From Ptychodera flava (lineage: Eukaryota; Hemichordata; Enteropneusta; Ptychoderidae), in NCBI RefSeq assembly GCF_041260155.1, contig NC_091933.1, positions 38,436,293-38,500,292 of the forward strand: a DNA stretch of 64,000 nt, read 5' to 3'. The position numbers and the translations under genes were made by a program. The stretch's first letter is position 1; every line of letters starts with the position of its first letter. Under the pieces are notes generated by a model. The model did not search any database. It had not been told where the DNA came from and saw only the letters and a list, made by a program, of their open reading frames with translations. Shown here in pieces: positions 27,401 to 43,000 of the stretch.

Positions 27401-28677
27401 ACTAATAATAGGATGAACCTAAAAAGTTCATAGAAATCATATTCATGAGCTTGTCTGAGTACATGATCAAAATTACGAAATTACAAATAAAAAAAATTTC
27501 TCAGTTTTTACAGAAGCACAATGTTATGGCATATTATTGATATGATTTGGTGAAATAGGAAAATAATAATATGTATGCACATAACTCAATGAAAGAACAC
27601 TATTAATTGAGCACTTCCCTCTGTTGATACATATTGGCTAATCAATTTTTTATGGAAATCTATTGTACATGAGAATCATTTTATCATGATTCTCAATCTG
27701 ATACCCTTATTGCCAACCATTCACTATTACGGTATTCTAAACACCTAAATCCAAATTCATTGTTTTCACATTTTCCAAAATAAGGAGTATACCAAATATT
27801 TAAAAATAATTACTGACTTTACCAAATTTGCCTTTTATTTTTGAATATGGTCTGTAAAAAGTATAAAGGCCCTTCTTCTTAGAGTCTTGTTACAGGCGTG
27901 TATATTTTATATTTGGCTATATCATAATTAATGGTAATTTACATACTGCACGACCGTATATCAAATTGTCATGGAGGTATTATCAAAAGGGCCACAGAGA
28001 CTTCTTGAATTAAATATTCCACCAAACTGCGACATAGATGCTGTAATATTCTACGATATATTTGAACAATTCATGTATTCGTTGCCATACATCTTTCACT
28101 CATGATTTGGAACCGGTTGAAACGACATTGTAAATTCCTCGATGACCAAAATGCACCTTCAGACACATTATGAGAGGTAATACATTAACAAAACATGCTA
28201 AATATAGCCACCCTCATATTTCACAAACGGATTAATTGTAATAATTTCCTTTATATGATAATAGTACTACAGTGATAAATGCGACAAACTGTATGGAAGA
28301 GATACTTTCTTATGAAATCAAACAAGTTGGCAAGAAGAAGCTAGTATTACAAAATATATATGTACATGGCTTGAGAAAAGGACACTATCGACCCCTGCCA
28401 GAGTGAACTTCGACCAAAGTCACTTCTACTACATAGTACATACCACTACCAGCATCTTACAGGCTACGGCCCGTACGGGCCCAACCCTTCTGTAGATGTT
28501 GAAACACTTCCTCAGTCCTATAGTAAAATATAAGACGAAAGGGAAATTTGCATGAACTTACTCTCTGTTAGACCATGCTATAACTGGAGTACGTCCCTCT
28601 GCTGAACAGAGCGTCACAACGAAAGATAAAACCAGGAAAACCGCAGACATCATCTTCGAAGTCCTCACTGCAGCCAT
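21499..28677 (-). CDS. ATP6AP1: V-type proton ATPase subunit S1 (Ac45)
   Basis: Accessory subunit of the vacuolar proton pump, a type I membrane glycoprotein that helps V-ATPase assembly and targeting. Nine exons in minus order: 28677-28562, 27342-27219, 27028-26951, 26345-26146, 24290-24167, 23856-23630, 23111-23052, 22378-22165, 21708-21499. They join in frame to 450 residues; human is 470 from memory. Residues 1-26 form a signal peptide, followed by TPVIAWSNR. NIVLLMQDK and LSMEDFTLYGDVY match the Ac45 luminal domain. RVRR at about residues 223-226 fits a furin site, as Ac45 is processed. Several NxS/T sites precede a single membrane segment (about 406-428) and a cytosolic tail with SMDRFDDPKG, the family signature. 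The start gives the best signal peptide. Intron 4 carries a foldback element. It is divergent from RPS23. Confidence 0.95.
22777..22864 (-). repeat. Short dispersed repeat, inverted copy
   Basis: Read on the minus strand it gives CCCTTTTACCACCATTGTGT, then AGCCCAAACTCATTGTCA and TGGACCCAG, matching the repeats near 2427 and 46555. It lies in an ATP6AP1 intron. Confidence 0.45.
24573..26060. mobile_element. Foldback element with long terminal inverted repeats in ATP6AP1 intron 4
   Basis: The left end TACAGCGGAGGCGACTGG is mirrored by CCAGTCGCCTCCGCTGTA at the right end. The arms stay complementary over about 270 bp (24573-24830 against 25800-26060). Further pairing continues inward: CTCATTTACTGCTCTCTGAA near 24910 against its complement near 25715, and ATGAGTGGTTTC near 24977 against GAAACCACTCAT near 25654. 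The total is about 1.49 kb. No transposase frame and no clear target-site duplication were seen, so it is a non-autonomous element of unnamed family. Confidence 0.85.
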
Positions 28678-28699
28678 GATTAAATGGTCATATGATTGA

Positions 28700-28708
28700 T
28701 CATGTGAC
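28700..28708 (-). promoter_or_regulatory. M-box/CLEAR-like E-box near the ATP6AP1 start
   Basis: TCATGTGAC on the plus strand, GTCACATGA on the minus strand. It is one mismatch class away from the CLEAR consensus GTCACGTGAC bound by MiT/TFE factors, which regulate V-ATPase genes in vertebrates. It lies 23 bp upstream of the ATP6AP1 start codon, so probably at or inside the 5' UTR. Function is inference. Confidence 0.3.
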
Positions 28709-28873
28709 CTCGATGAGAGCAATAACAGAGCGCCCTCATTCATGTTTAAATATAAATATCATTCTAATTTTTTTTATGTGGCAAGATAATTCATCATCAA
28801 GTAAAGTCACTGACACATTTCTTGCTGGGGATGGTCAGTAATAAAAGCTTCATTTGGTATTTTGCTTAATTTT

Positions 28874-28879
28874 CACGTG
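28874..28879. promoter_or_regulatory. CACGTG E-box in the divergent promoter
   Basis: A perfect palindromic CACGTG hexamer with flanks TTT and TGAA, 197 bp from the ATP6AP1 start and 112 bp from the RPS23 start. Such sites bind bHLH factors such as USF, MYC or TFEB. A single hexamer can occur by chance. Confidence 0.3.
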
Positions 28880-28971
28880 TGAAGACATCGTTTGCCCTTA
28901 CGCCCTCACACGGCAGATTTTGTTTCATTGAAGGTACGTTACTCACGTTCTATCCAAATCTCGTTCTTTTG

Positions 28972-28978
28972 CTTTTTC
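28972..28978 (+). promoter_or_regulatory. Candidate 5' TOP start of RPS23
   Basis: CTTTTTC lies 13-19 bp before the RPS23 start codon, inside a longer pyrimidine-rich run. Ribosomal protein mRNAs usually begin with C and a run of pyrimidines (the TOP motif used for mTOR-dependent translation). The exact transcription start is inferred. Confidence 0.4.
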
Positions 28979-28990
28979 GTCGCGGACATT

Positions 28991-33185
<4,195 letters not shown>

Positions 33186-33238
33186 TTTGTCAGAACTGTT
33201 GTGATATGTATTGAGAGATCTAATGTCAGTGTTTTCGC

Positions 33239-33244
33239 ATTAAA
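33239..33244 (+). terminator. Polyadenylation signal ATTAAA, RPS23
   Basis: ATTAAA 54 bp after the RPS23 stop codon, at a distance typical of short ribosomal protein 3' UTRs. Confidence 0.6.
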
Positions 33245-34297
33245 CACAGTTTTACAACAGAGAATTTGTGTCTTCATTTATTGGCATACATTGTCTGCTG
33301 TGATAATGTTGCATTCTGTCTTCTCAAAAACCAGTGAGATATCAGTAATGATACTTTTTGTTCATAATTGACCACAACACTTATTTGATAACAATGTATA
33401 TGGATATAATACATCAGAAATCTTAACAATGATCTGCAGTGGATTGTACCCTTCACAGATTTGATGTGTAAAATAAGATTCAGCACGCATGAATTTTTTG
33501 TAGCGACAAAATTCATGTGTACATTCCCCAATGGTCAAAATGGCACAGTTGGTTTGTTGACTGAAGCAATAAACATTTCTGTTCATGCCTGAAAGATGCT
33601 GTGCTACTGAAAAAGATTACAAATACAACTCATTCTTGCGAGCCAGAGCATAATTTCCGCTCTGCTGACCTACACAAAAATCTTAACGGGTAGCGCGAAG
33701 CTGTTGCCGTAAAAAGACGCATGGTTTATGACGAAGATCCAACTATGCAAATTTAGGCCTCCAGAGTTTAGTAGAATTGAGTGTATTTCATACATAGTGT
33801 TGAGACACATTGCAAGATATTTAGGGAGTGTAAATGTAGCTCAGTAAGGGATGCATGTTCTGATATTCCTTTAAGGACATACATTTTCTACAGCAAGAGA
33901 TTTTTCACCAAGGTGCTTTTATGACCACTTATCTTAGTCAATGGAGCAACATCTTTCCACTGAGACATCCAGCAGGTCAAATCTGCTAGTGAAATGACAC
34001 CCTTGTCTAACGACTGACCAAACCGTAGCACTTCAAATGAACCAGCAGATATTAGGCCAAACAGAATTGACTCAACTGTAGGTGACTGCATGTCTGCAGT
34101 TGAGAGCAAGGCAACCACCCATACCATCAACTAAGACATGAGGAAAACTAGTTCAATGCAGGTAATGAAATGGTGATTATCCAATACACTTCTTCCTACA
34201 AGATTCTCCAGCTGATAGTACAGATATATCGGGTTTCTCATTGTATGGCGAAGTATTGAAATCAATGACAGCACACTATTATTTTTGCAAGAAATAC

Positions 34298-34303
34298 TTT
34301 AAT
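34298..34303 (-). terminator. Possible polyadenylation signal ATTAAA, TRMU
   Basis: TTTAAT on the plus strand reads ATTAAA on the minus strand, about 280 bp after the TRMU stop codon. The interval 33245-34580 otherwise holds no recognisable gene. Confidence 0.3.
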
Positions 34304-34580
34304 TGTCAATGTATTAAATGGCACTTTGTGCATTCACACAATTATGAGTTTAAAAAATGTTGGTACACTCTGCCTTTTAATGCATAGAGACAGTTTGATC
34401 ATAATGTGTTATTGCAAAACAGTAAAAATATGGGTACTTGAGAGTTTCTGAAATAAAATGCAATTGTTCCTAATAGGATGATAGTTATACAAAGACCAGA
34501 AGTTAAGGTACTACTGATTTCTAAACATGCCAATTTATCTGTAAAGATGTGTAACAGCATATAGAGGCAGTTAACCATTG

Positions 34581-35786
34581 TTACTTGGTTACGTTGATGC
34601 TGTAATCTTCAGTGCATGATTCTGGAACAAGCTTGTCCAATTCATACAGAGAAGGGCCTAGGGAAGTAATTCTAGCTCCACCAAGGCACTCCTCACCCTG
34701 GTATAACACTGCAAACTGTCCTGGTGTGACTGCCCTCAACGGCTCAGCCAGGGAAATGATTCCCTGCTTCTTCTCGTTGAGTGTCACTGTACATTTCACT
34801 AATGGATGTACATGGATGTGTTGAAAGCGAAACATACACTGCATTTTATTTTCATAAATCAATTTTTCTGGAACCCTGTGTATCCAGTGCAATGGCCCTG
34901 TTACCATTGTCAAACAGAATAGTGAAGGATGGTAGGTGTTTGGTGCAACGCATACAGTTTGGGCATCTGCATCTTTTCCAGCCACAAACCATGCATGCTT
35001 CTGGCCACTTATGTTTGCCCTTTGACCTATCGTGAACAGATGACAACCATTATGCTGTCCAACAACTTTCCCATCTTCAACAGATATGAAATACCCAGGA
35101 TTTGGCTCGACATATTCCTGGATAAACCTCTGAAATTTGCGATTCCCGATGAAACAGATTCCCATGCTCTCCTTCCTTTTCACAATCTTTTCCAGCCCAG
35201 CACTCATGGCGATGTCTCTAACCTCTGCCTTTGTAAGGTCACCAAGAGGGAACAGTGTCTTCTGCAGTGCTTTCTGGGAAATTTGTGACAGGAAAAAAGT
35301 CTGATCCTTAAGCGGATCTTTGCCTTTGAGCAATTTGACACCATTGTTGGCAACAGCATCTCGTTGGTACAAAATGTCATCCCCAACGTCAGTCCTGGCA
35401 TAGTGTCCTGTTGCCAAGGCATCAGCTTGGAACTCCTCCACAGCATAGTTCAAAAATTTGTCAAACTTGATGTGTTTGTTGCACAGGATATCTGGATTTG
35501 GAGTTGTCCCAGTCTGGTATTCTCTGAGGAAATTTGCAAAGACATCATGCCAGTAGTCCTGCACAAAATTCACATGATAAAGTGGGATGTGCAGTTTGTC
35601 ACACACATACTTGGCATCCTCAAAATCTACATCTGATTGGCAGACTCCGGTCTCATCCAACGAATCCCAGTTCTTCATGAACAGGCCGGTGACCCTGTGA
35701 CCTTGTCTTTTCAACAGAAATGCTGCCACACTGCTGTCAACACCACCTGACATACCACAGACAATGTGCCGCAGTCTTTTTGCCAT
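34581..35786 (-). CDS. TRMU: Mitochondrial tRNA-specific 2-thiouridylase 1
   Basis: TRMU (MTU1/MnmA family) installs the 2-thio group on wobble uridine of mitochondrial tRNA Lys, Glu and Gln, using ATP and a persulfide relay. The 401-residue frame is uninterrupted. Visible are the PP-loop SGGVDSS at 13-19, LFMKNWDS at 35-42, NPDILCNKH with the catalytic Cys102, ATGHYAR at 125-131, KDQTFFLSQ at 160-168, SMGICFIG with the second Cys211, and the GQRANI and GQFAVLYQGEECLGGA segments of the C-terminal domain. I start at MAKRLRHIVC because it aligns with the vertebrate N-terminus and the preceding bases look like a splice acceptor (TTATCTTTTGTGTAG), so the 23-residue upstream extension is probably intron. 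The single coding exon is odd; vertebrate TRMU has many introns. A retrocopy that replaced the original is possible. It is divergent from MDM1. Confidence 0.95.
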   Translation of the reverse strand: MAKRLRHIVCGMSGGVDSSVAAFLLKRQGHRVTGLFMKNWDSLDETGVCQSDVDFEDAKYVCDKLHIPLYHVNFVQDYWHDVFANFLREYQTGTTPNPDILCNKHIKFDKFLNYAVEEFQADALATGHYARTDVGDDILYQRDAVANNGVKLLKGKDPLKDQTFFLSQISQKALQKTLFPLGDLTKAEVRDIAMSAGLEKIVKRKESMGICFIGNRKFQRFIQEYVEPNPGYFISVEDGKVVGQHNGCHLFTIGQRANISGQKHAWFVAGKDADAQTVCVAPNTYHPSLFCLTMVTGPLHWIHRVPEKLIYENKMQCMFRFQHIHVHPLVKCTVTLNEKKQGIISLAEPLRAVTPGQFAVLYQGEECLGGARITSLGPSLYELDKLVPESCTEDYSINVTK

Positions 35787-36044
35787 TACTCCTACACAAA
35801 AGATAATAACAAATAAAATCAGCTGGTTAGCTTGGCACCAAAAGTGCAACAACATCTTATAATTTGTGTCTGTTTATCTATTAATCTGTTGTTTGAATAT
35901 GTTATTTTCATTTTTAAACACAACTTCCTGTTCTGTCATTTCAAAGGAAGAAAAGATAATCTGCAATGGGATTGTTTGCGAATGGCATCATTGTATTCAC
36001 ATGCCAAAACATGTGTGTGTATGTACCGTGAATTGCCATGAGGA

Positions 36045-36046
<2 letters not shown>

Positions 36047-36120
<74 letters not shown>

Positions 36121-36165
36121 GACATCTTAAAATATATGATATATATATGAGGGCATCTTAAAATA

Positions 36166-36231
<66 letters not shown>
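36047..36231. repeat. CT and TA microsatellites
   Basis: (CT)n at 36047-36085 runs straight into (TA)n to 36117. Two copies of GAGGACATCTTAAAATAT or GAGGGCATCTTAAAATAT follow, then a longer (TA)n to 36230. It lies in the probable 5' UTR intron of TRMU. Confidence 0.95.
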
Positions 36232-36234
<3 letters not shown>

Positions 36235-36780
36235 CACTGATGATGCATTATTCCATTTTGTTGTTGTTGTTATGTGGTTATATGATATCCTTCCTTTGAG
36301 GAGGCGGACCCTCCATCAAGGTAATAGTGTTCTGGTCGTCTGTATCTATTAAACGTGTACGTAGAACATGTCAATCAAATATAAAACGTCAAGAAATTAG
36401 TTCAATCATAGAAGTACGTCCACGCTTCAATAGAAGATACTAGATTAGTTCTTGTCTGAGGGTTCACACTGACACTAACTTTGGTAGAATGTAATAATAT
36501 GTTCTTCTTTGATTTGCTGTGCTGTATATAGCATAATTTCACGGCAAATCTAGTCATTTCGTAAACAGATCTTCCGCTCCACAATATCTATGGATATGGT
36601 TTACATCCATGGTTTAATACTTTTATCACAGTCCCTCTATAGGGACTGTGCTTTTATCATGGCTTCGCGAAGCGGCGATCGAAGCGCTAGGCTGTCCACA
36701 TACGATGTGATACTGTAGGAAGGTAATGTTCGGGCTGAAAACAGCTCATTACAAACCCTTTCTGATTCAAAGATCCATAC

Positions 36781-36870
36781 CTTGATCAGTTTGAGAACCG
36801 TAGTCGAGGTTGCACCGGCAGACACTGTTTCGTTCTGTGGGCGAGCTGATGAGCCACACACCTTCCGCAT
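36781..36870 (-). other. Candidate TRMU 5' exon with upstream ORF
   Basis: On the minus strand an ATG at 36870 opens a 30-codon stretch ending in CTGATCAAG followed by the strong donor GTATGG. If spliced to the acceptor at 35791, the frame continues GAG TAA, and that stop overlaps the TRMU start as TAATG. It would then be a 31-codon upstream ORF rather than a TRMU extension. The peptide resembles nothing I know. The exon may belong to a different transcript. Confidence 0.3.
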
Positions 36871-37082
36871 GTTCCGACTTCACTGATGTAACTGACCTCA
36901 GCTTAGGTTAAAGGTCACTTGGAGACGGTTAACTTACTACGACTGCGCAGTACTAAGGACGCCATACTTTAGAAGTTTGAACAGAATGGATAACGTTTTG
37001 TCCCCTTGACCGGCTCGTTTTCATTTAAATTAAGTGTTATATTCGACCCAAAGTAGAAACATACCGAAGATCATCCACGAAA

Positions 37083-40000
37083 ATGCCGGTGCGCTTCAAG
37101 GTAATGTAACAGCACTTTCTATTACATCGCATACAACTGCAACTTCGATGTTCAAACCAGATAAGGTTACTGTGCCACCTACGGTAGGTAGCTGGGAACT
37201 TGACTGTTGATGAAAGCCATGATTGATGTACCTTGTTCTTTAGTCGGTCACAAGAGGTTTGATCAAGTTTACTGAAATACTGTTAACGTAATCTCAGTAA
37301 CATTTTATGATACTTAACGGCACCAGACAATTTATCAATCCTTGGAAACTCGTTTGCGTTTAAATTTACCGAAAAATGAACAGTGAGAGAACATGATGCT
37401 TTTGTTATTGTTTTGATGACAAGTCCTCTGCAAGTTGTGTACAACTTTCACTGCGAGGTTTATTCCGCATCAGGCGTCTTTTCTGGAACGTGATCCCTTT
37501 AATCATCCACGGTGCAACACTTTAAATATACCACAATAGCTTTTCCCGCGTCTGGACCACCTTTAATGGGGGTTTCCTTTGTTATTTGTTTGGATTGAAT
37601 TTTCACATGTCACAACATGCAGCATAGCGGTCAGTTGGAAGCGGACAGAATTTTAAAAGCTCGAGATTCACTGCCATTCCGTCGGCCAGTTTAAACCATT
37701 ATCGCTGCTCAGGTTGTCTGCAACTATCACCATAGATTCCTTTCTGCTGAAGCAATTTTAGGATTTTGTTCTGAGTGTAAACTTAACTGATGCTCCCTTT
37801 AAATCTACTTTTTTAAAGAAGATTGCTTGCAAAATGAAGCTAACTGATGTCAAAGTAAGTGCTGATACAATTCACCCTCACAGCTGAGATTTTCTACTAA
37901 TAATGACTGTCACAATTATTGTGATGAAGTTATGTCTAGTGTGTTCCTCTTATCATGCCATACATGCTGCTCTGTCTTATGATGGTGAGAATTACAAAGA
38001 AATTTCATGAAGTCAATAACGCTATTTCTTTCTTTGTGTTAAAATTGTCTTTCTGCAGGTCAGTTCAGAGTACAACAACACCTTCAAATGGCATGATTCA
38101 AGAAAATCAGCTTCTTTCAAACCCTCACCGGAGCAAGAGGCACTTGAAGCTGGTTTGAAATCTGCTGATTTAAGTGAGTAAAATTTGCCACATTTTTGGA
38201 ACAACATCATAGCAGGGTAAAGGAAAATGGAAGGAAAAAGTGAAAAAGGTGTTTCCACTTTGTCATATGCACTGTGTCACCTCCCCTGGTGCCGTGATTT
38301 TGAGTTCTTACGTAGACCCTAAAACTAAAGTCTATGGTTTTTAACTAATGACTGAGTCTTGAGTATTGCGTCTTGCTGGAGTCTTCATACTTCTGTTCTG
38401 AACACTTGCACACAACTTCAAATCCAAGAAAATAGGAACACGGTGCATTGGGTATTGCATACCAAGTGTATTAAGGTATATCCACCATTGTTTTGACCAG
38501 AGTATGCCAAATTCCAAGGCAGACAAATGTTGTTGCCAACTAGCAAGGAATGTAATTTGCCCACATTGACTCCCCCTTCACCAACACTTGAACCATTCTG
38601 ATTTTAAACTGGCAATAACATTTAAAATTTCTAATCTTTGTTTGTATTTATTTCATTGCTTGTTTTTTTTTAACCTCAATCAATTAAATGAGTCATTCAA
38701 AGGAATAAGTCAATGGCTTTGTGACTACATACCTGTAACTCTAAGAGAAATAATTTCACCAAACTATTGGTACAGGGTGCACCTGCCTCAGTATTGGAAT
38801 TTATTGAGTACAGAGTTTTGAACCTACCATTACTGGAATGAACGAACATGCCAGTCCATAAAACTACAGACACGTACCTATACTATATGCAAGGGAGACC
38901 AAATGCACCACTTCAATCTGTAATGTTGTTGCTTTTGTTACCATGTGCCGAGCAAAAAGCATAACTTTTTTTGAATTTGTTTCTTCTTTTTATTTATTGC
39001 TTTGCATACTGTTTTAAGTAATAAATTTTGATTGGAGAAAATATACCACTATGCAATCTCCACTGGAGCACATTAAATATTGCAATAATTAGAGTTACTG
39101 TGAGTAAAAGCTGAGAAACTGAACCATTTTAAGTTAATTTCTATTTACCAACACACACTTCCAATTTTTCTAGTCTATACAATTTGTTTTTCTTGCTTGA
39201 GTCACAAATACCATTGTTCAATCAGTCCAAGGGCTTGCCCATGTTTGCTCACAAGGGCTGTTAGAAAAAGATGTCCTCTGCAAACCCCGGGGAAAAGGTC
39301 GTTTCAGATATCTGTCATTGCTTCACTGGAACAATGGTAGAGCAAACTACAGCAGAAGTAGTTCCTACTGATACTGTTTGGCTTCTTGCCAACAATACTT
39401 CTCTTCTAGAGCTGGTCAGCTACTTTTAATAATCTGTGGTTACCAATTGAATTCCGTGGGGACTACCTGTTTTTTTCTTTCTCATTCTCACATACATGTA
39501 ATCTTTGGCAAGTGTTCAAAATGCATCATTCTTTCACTGCTGTGTCTTTTCATTGTATTCAGGTTTGGGTGTATTTCATTTTATTCAGGATAGACGAGCA
39601 ATCTAAAAGTGTTTTAATATCCTGTTGTAAACTGTATTTTAGTGTCTCGTTGACCTGATTTGAGTGTCCCGTTGGATGTGTCTCAGTAAAGATGCTATGT
39701 AGGTGACTCAAACATATGTATCAGTAAAGCAACCACGTCAATTTTACATACTGCCAGATACTGGTAGTATGGTTATGGTAAGGCATGAGCTAGGAATAAG
39801 AGATGGGTAATACTGCCCAACCATTCACGTAGAGCGATTTTTAAAAAAATTCTTTGATCTTGTTTTGCTGACAATTTATTCACGATATTTGCTCATCATT
39901 TCATTGAAGGTTTCGTTAAAGCTGAGCAGAGAGAACCACAAATACAGCACAAGCGTTATCCAGTGGATCCCGCCTCCAAGATTACTCACACAACCAAAAT

Positions 40001-43000
40001 GTACATCGACGACGACCCATCGGAAGAGAGCAGTGAGCCGGTGGCACCGCCGAAACCCGAGGTAAAGAAAAAAGAGATACCAGCACCAAATGAAGTAAAT
40101 GGCTTCTCCAAGGATCCGAGAATACAGCCCGTCCGAGTTTTCAGGAGCAATGACGAGAGGAAAGACAAAGGCAAACCTCACAAACCTGAACCAAAGAAAG
40201 ATAAAAGCAAAACTTACAAGCTGGACCCCAAGGAGGACAAACCATTACCCAGCAAAATGGATCCTGCACCCAAAGAAGCAAAATCTGCAGTCAAAGACAC
40301 TGAACCTGAGAAGGAAAACTTGGACAAGGACCAAGCTAAGGCTGATGTAAGTATTGACAAGTCACCAGTGATTAGATGCCCAGTGTTTAAAGAAGGTCAT
40401 GCTTGTGTGCATGTCTCGTATAACAAAGAAGCTAATACCATGTCAATACATGCAACTATGCAAAGCTGAAGTGTTACCAAAATTACAGGATTTTGCACAC
40501 TACTATACTCTTGTCAAATCATTCAAACTTTTTTCTATTTGTGAGAATAAGCCAAAGTAACTTAATTTTGACTTAAATTTTTTTATTTTTGTAATTTTTG
40601 TGTGCTTGTATTTTTTGAAAGTAATTTGTGCAAGCTCATATATCACTGTGATTGTTCATGAACAAAATTGCAATACCAAATTTCTTTTTTTTTGGATATC
40701 AGTGTTTAATATGCTGCTAGCTATGTAAATCATCGGAGTGCTCTGTCACAAGGCTGAGTTGTGGATATTTGCTAAATGATTGTTCAATAACAATATCATG
40801 TGTTTGTAATGTAAAATTATAAATGAATGAATTACAGTCACTTCAAGTGACAGGTCAGGTAGATTTATAAACCTAAACTACTAACTTGTCAATGGCTCTT
40901 TCTCTCAGTCACCGGACACACCCCATATCCTTTGGCAGACGTTCAAATACATTATCCCTTCTGCCGTCCAATGCTCATTTTTTATGAGTCTGATAATACA
41001 CAGTAAGCCCGCTCATCCATCCAAGCTGACCATTCACAAAGAATGGCCTCAGCTGTAAATTTTGAACATTTGCCAAGAAATTCCGTTCACAAGTGTGAAC
41101 TTGAAACCTGGGTTGCACTCTCTGCTTTTGTGTGGGTGTGTCTGCGTGATTCTATGTGCATGGGTGAGACAGTGTGAAGGTCATGTAGCAGTGTTTCATC
41201 CAGGGTGACATCAACAGGGAGAATTTTCCCCCTTTACCAGAAAATTTAGGGGGGAATTTCACCGGTTCATGTGTTCTACCATGGTTTTACTTGTATCTCT
41301 TAGGTTTGAATGGCATCATTTCATTAGGGGCTGGCCCCCCCCTTGAAAAATTACTAGAGGATGCCAACATGTCAACAGAGGGGGAATCCCCCCATCCCTG
41401 TCTCTGGATGAAACACTGATGTAGGATGTTTTCTTGTAATTACAGCCTGATTTAGGAATGAAGTACAGAGCTGGACTACGAAGAAAAGACCATGGCCCAA
41501 AGAGATTGTCGGAGTACCAACGACAGTTTGCCTGGAAGGCACCCACACAAAAAGAATCTCCACTAATAGCAGCTGAACAGGTGAATATCCACGCATCCAA
41601 ATTATCCATGGATTTGTAAACTCATGTGAACAGAATTCAGCATCTAAGGATTTAACCCTTTTAGCCCCCTTACCCTGTAGGTGGATTAACCCCAATCATT
41701 GAAGAGAATAGGATCAAACCATAGTGAAAGGGTCAACAGGCCACCAGTGTTTATGTGTCATCTGTATGACACATGGGCAAGCCTGTAATGTCATCAAAAT
41801 CTCTACCAACCCTCCATCAGGACTCACAGTGAGACTGCTGAATTGAAGCCTGCTTATTTGTGACCGTGCTAAAGTATATGCGGCCCAAACAGACAAGTCA
41901 CAAATTTTACCTTGTCAGTGAAAATATCCACGCACAGTACAATACGACCAGGAAATACATAGAGTCCGCCATGCTGCGCAGATTGTTCTTCAAATAACAG
42001 TGAAAGTGATACCACTCTGTGGAGACCTTTCATTACAATATGACAGTTACACCTTTACAAGATTTGTTGTATCATGAACCATATTGAAAGCTACATTTGG
42101 CACACAAATACCCACAAACACTCCATGCAAAGAGTGAAATCTATAACATATAAATATCCACAAACACTTCGCAAAGAGTGCATAGTCTGTCGGCTCTTGT
42201 GTCTTATTTCTCTGCCATTGCCAATTGCAGATGATCTACAATTCCAACGCCATTCCATCCTACGTGCCGGACAAAGTGCCCAGGAAGAGTGAATATGACT
42301 CCCAGTTCCAAGCCTGGAATCAAGTCCAACCGACACAACAGGAAATGTTGGTGGAGCACGCGAAGAAAGATCAAGAAGCCAAACAGAAGAAAAAGGTTTC
42401 AAGGGTGAGAGTTCTTCCAGTCTGCCTGGCCAAGGAGGTATGACCTCTATGGTCAGGCACAACTTCAATGGTCAGGTACTGCCTCCATGGTCAGATACTA
42501 TCTCCATGGTCAGACTCACCATCAACTTTCTGACTGCACTTTTCAATCAAATTTTAAATAATCCTGGGTCTTTGGAAACTTAAGTAACAAAACACCATCA
42601 CGCAATATAGCGGTTAAGCATGGCTAATATTTTTATACAAGATAGTCTTCCAAATTCTATGGACTTCTACGTATCTCGGTTTAGGCTTCGCGGTACTGCG
42701 CATCTTCGGTTGCGTCATTTCCGTATTTGCGAGATCGCCCAAAGAGCACTTCCGGTTTTGGGGGATTGCTGTGATTGGGTTAAAAAGCGCTTATTTATGG
42801 TTAACGATACGGTTTTCAGCAATAACGAATTTATTTCACGTATTATTTAAAGGCTGCTAATGCAATGAAGATAGGTTGGTCATGTCATAGGCCCTTTAAT
42901 CGCTGGCATTTTGAATTCACATTTGTTGTCCAAGTAAAGTAGTCTGACTGGAATGCAACATATTATGAATACAACACATGTAGGCTACCAAGTTGCCGTG

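Larger units (their letters stand above)
28678..28990. promoter_or_regulatory. Shared divergent promoter region of ATP6AP1 and RPS23
   Basis: The two start codons face away from each other 313 bp apart, so both promoters and both 5' UTRs must lie here unless an upstream non-coding exon exists. No TATA box is obvious close to either start. Motifs seen include CACGTG at 28874-28879, TCATGTGAC at 28700-28708, and a pyrimidine-rich stretch before the RPS23 start. Confidence 0.65.

Noticed and set aside
35787-35855. N-terminal extension of TRMU by 23 codons
   Set aside because: The extension crosses a clear pyrimidine-rich splice acceptor, and the downstream MAKRLRHIV start aligns with vertebrate TRMU.
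36660-36720. Plus-strand frame MASRSGDRSARLSTYDVIL upstream of MDM1
   Set aside because: It ends in TAG after 19 codons with no convincing donor, and it overlaps minus-strand sequence read through the donor of the candidate TRMU 5' exon.
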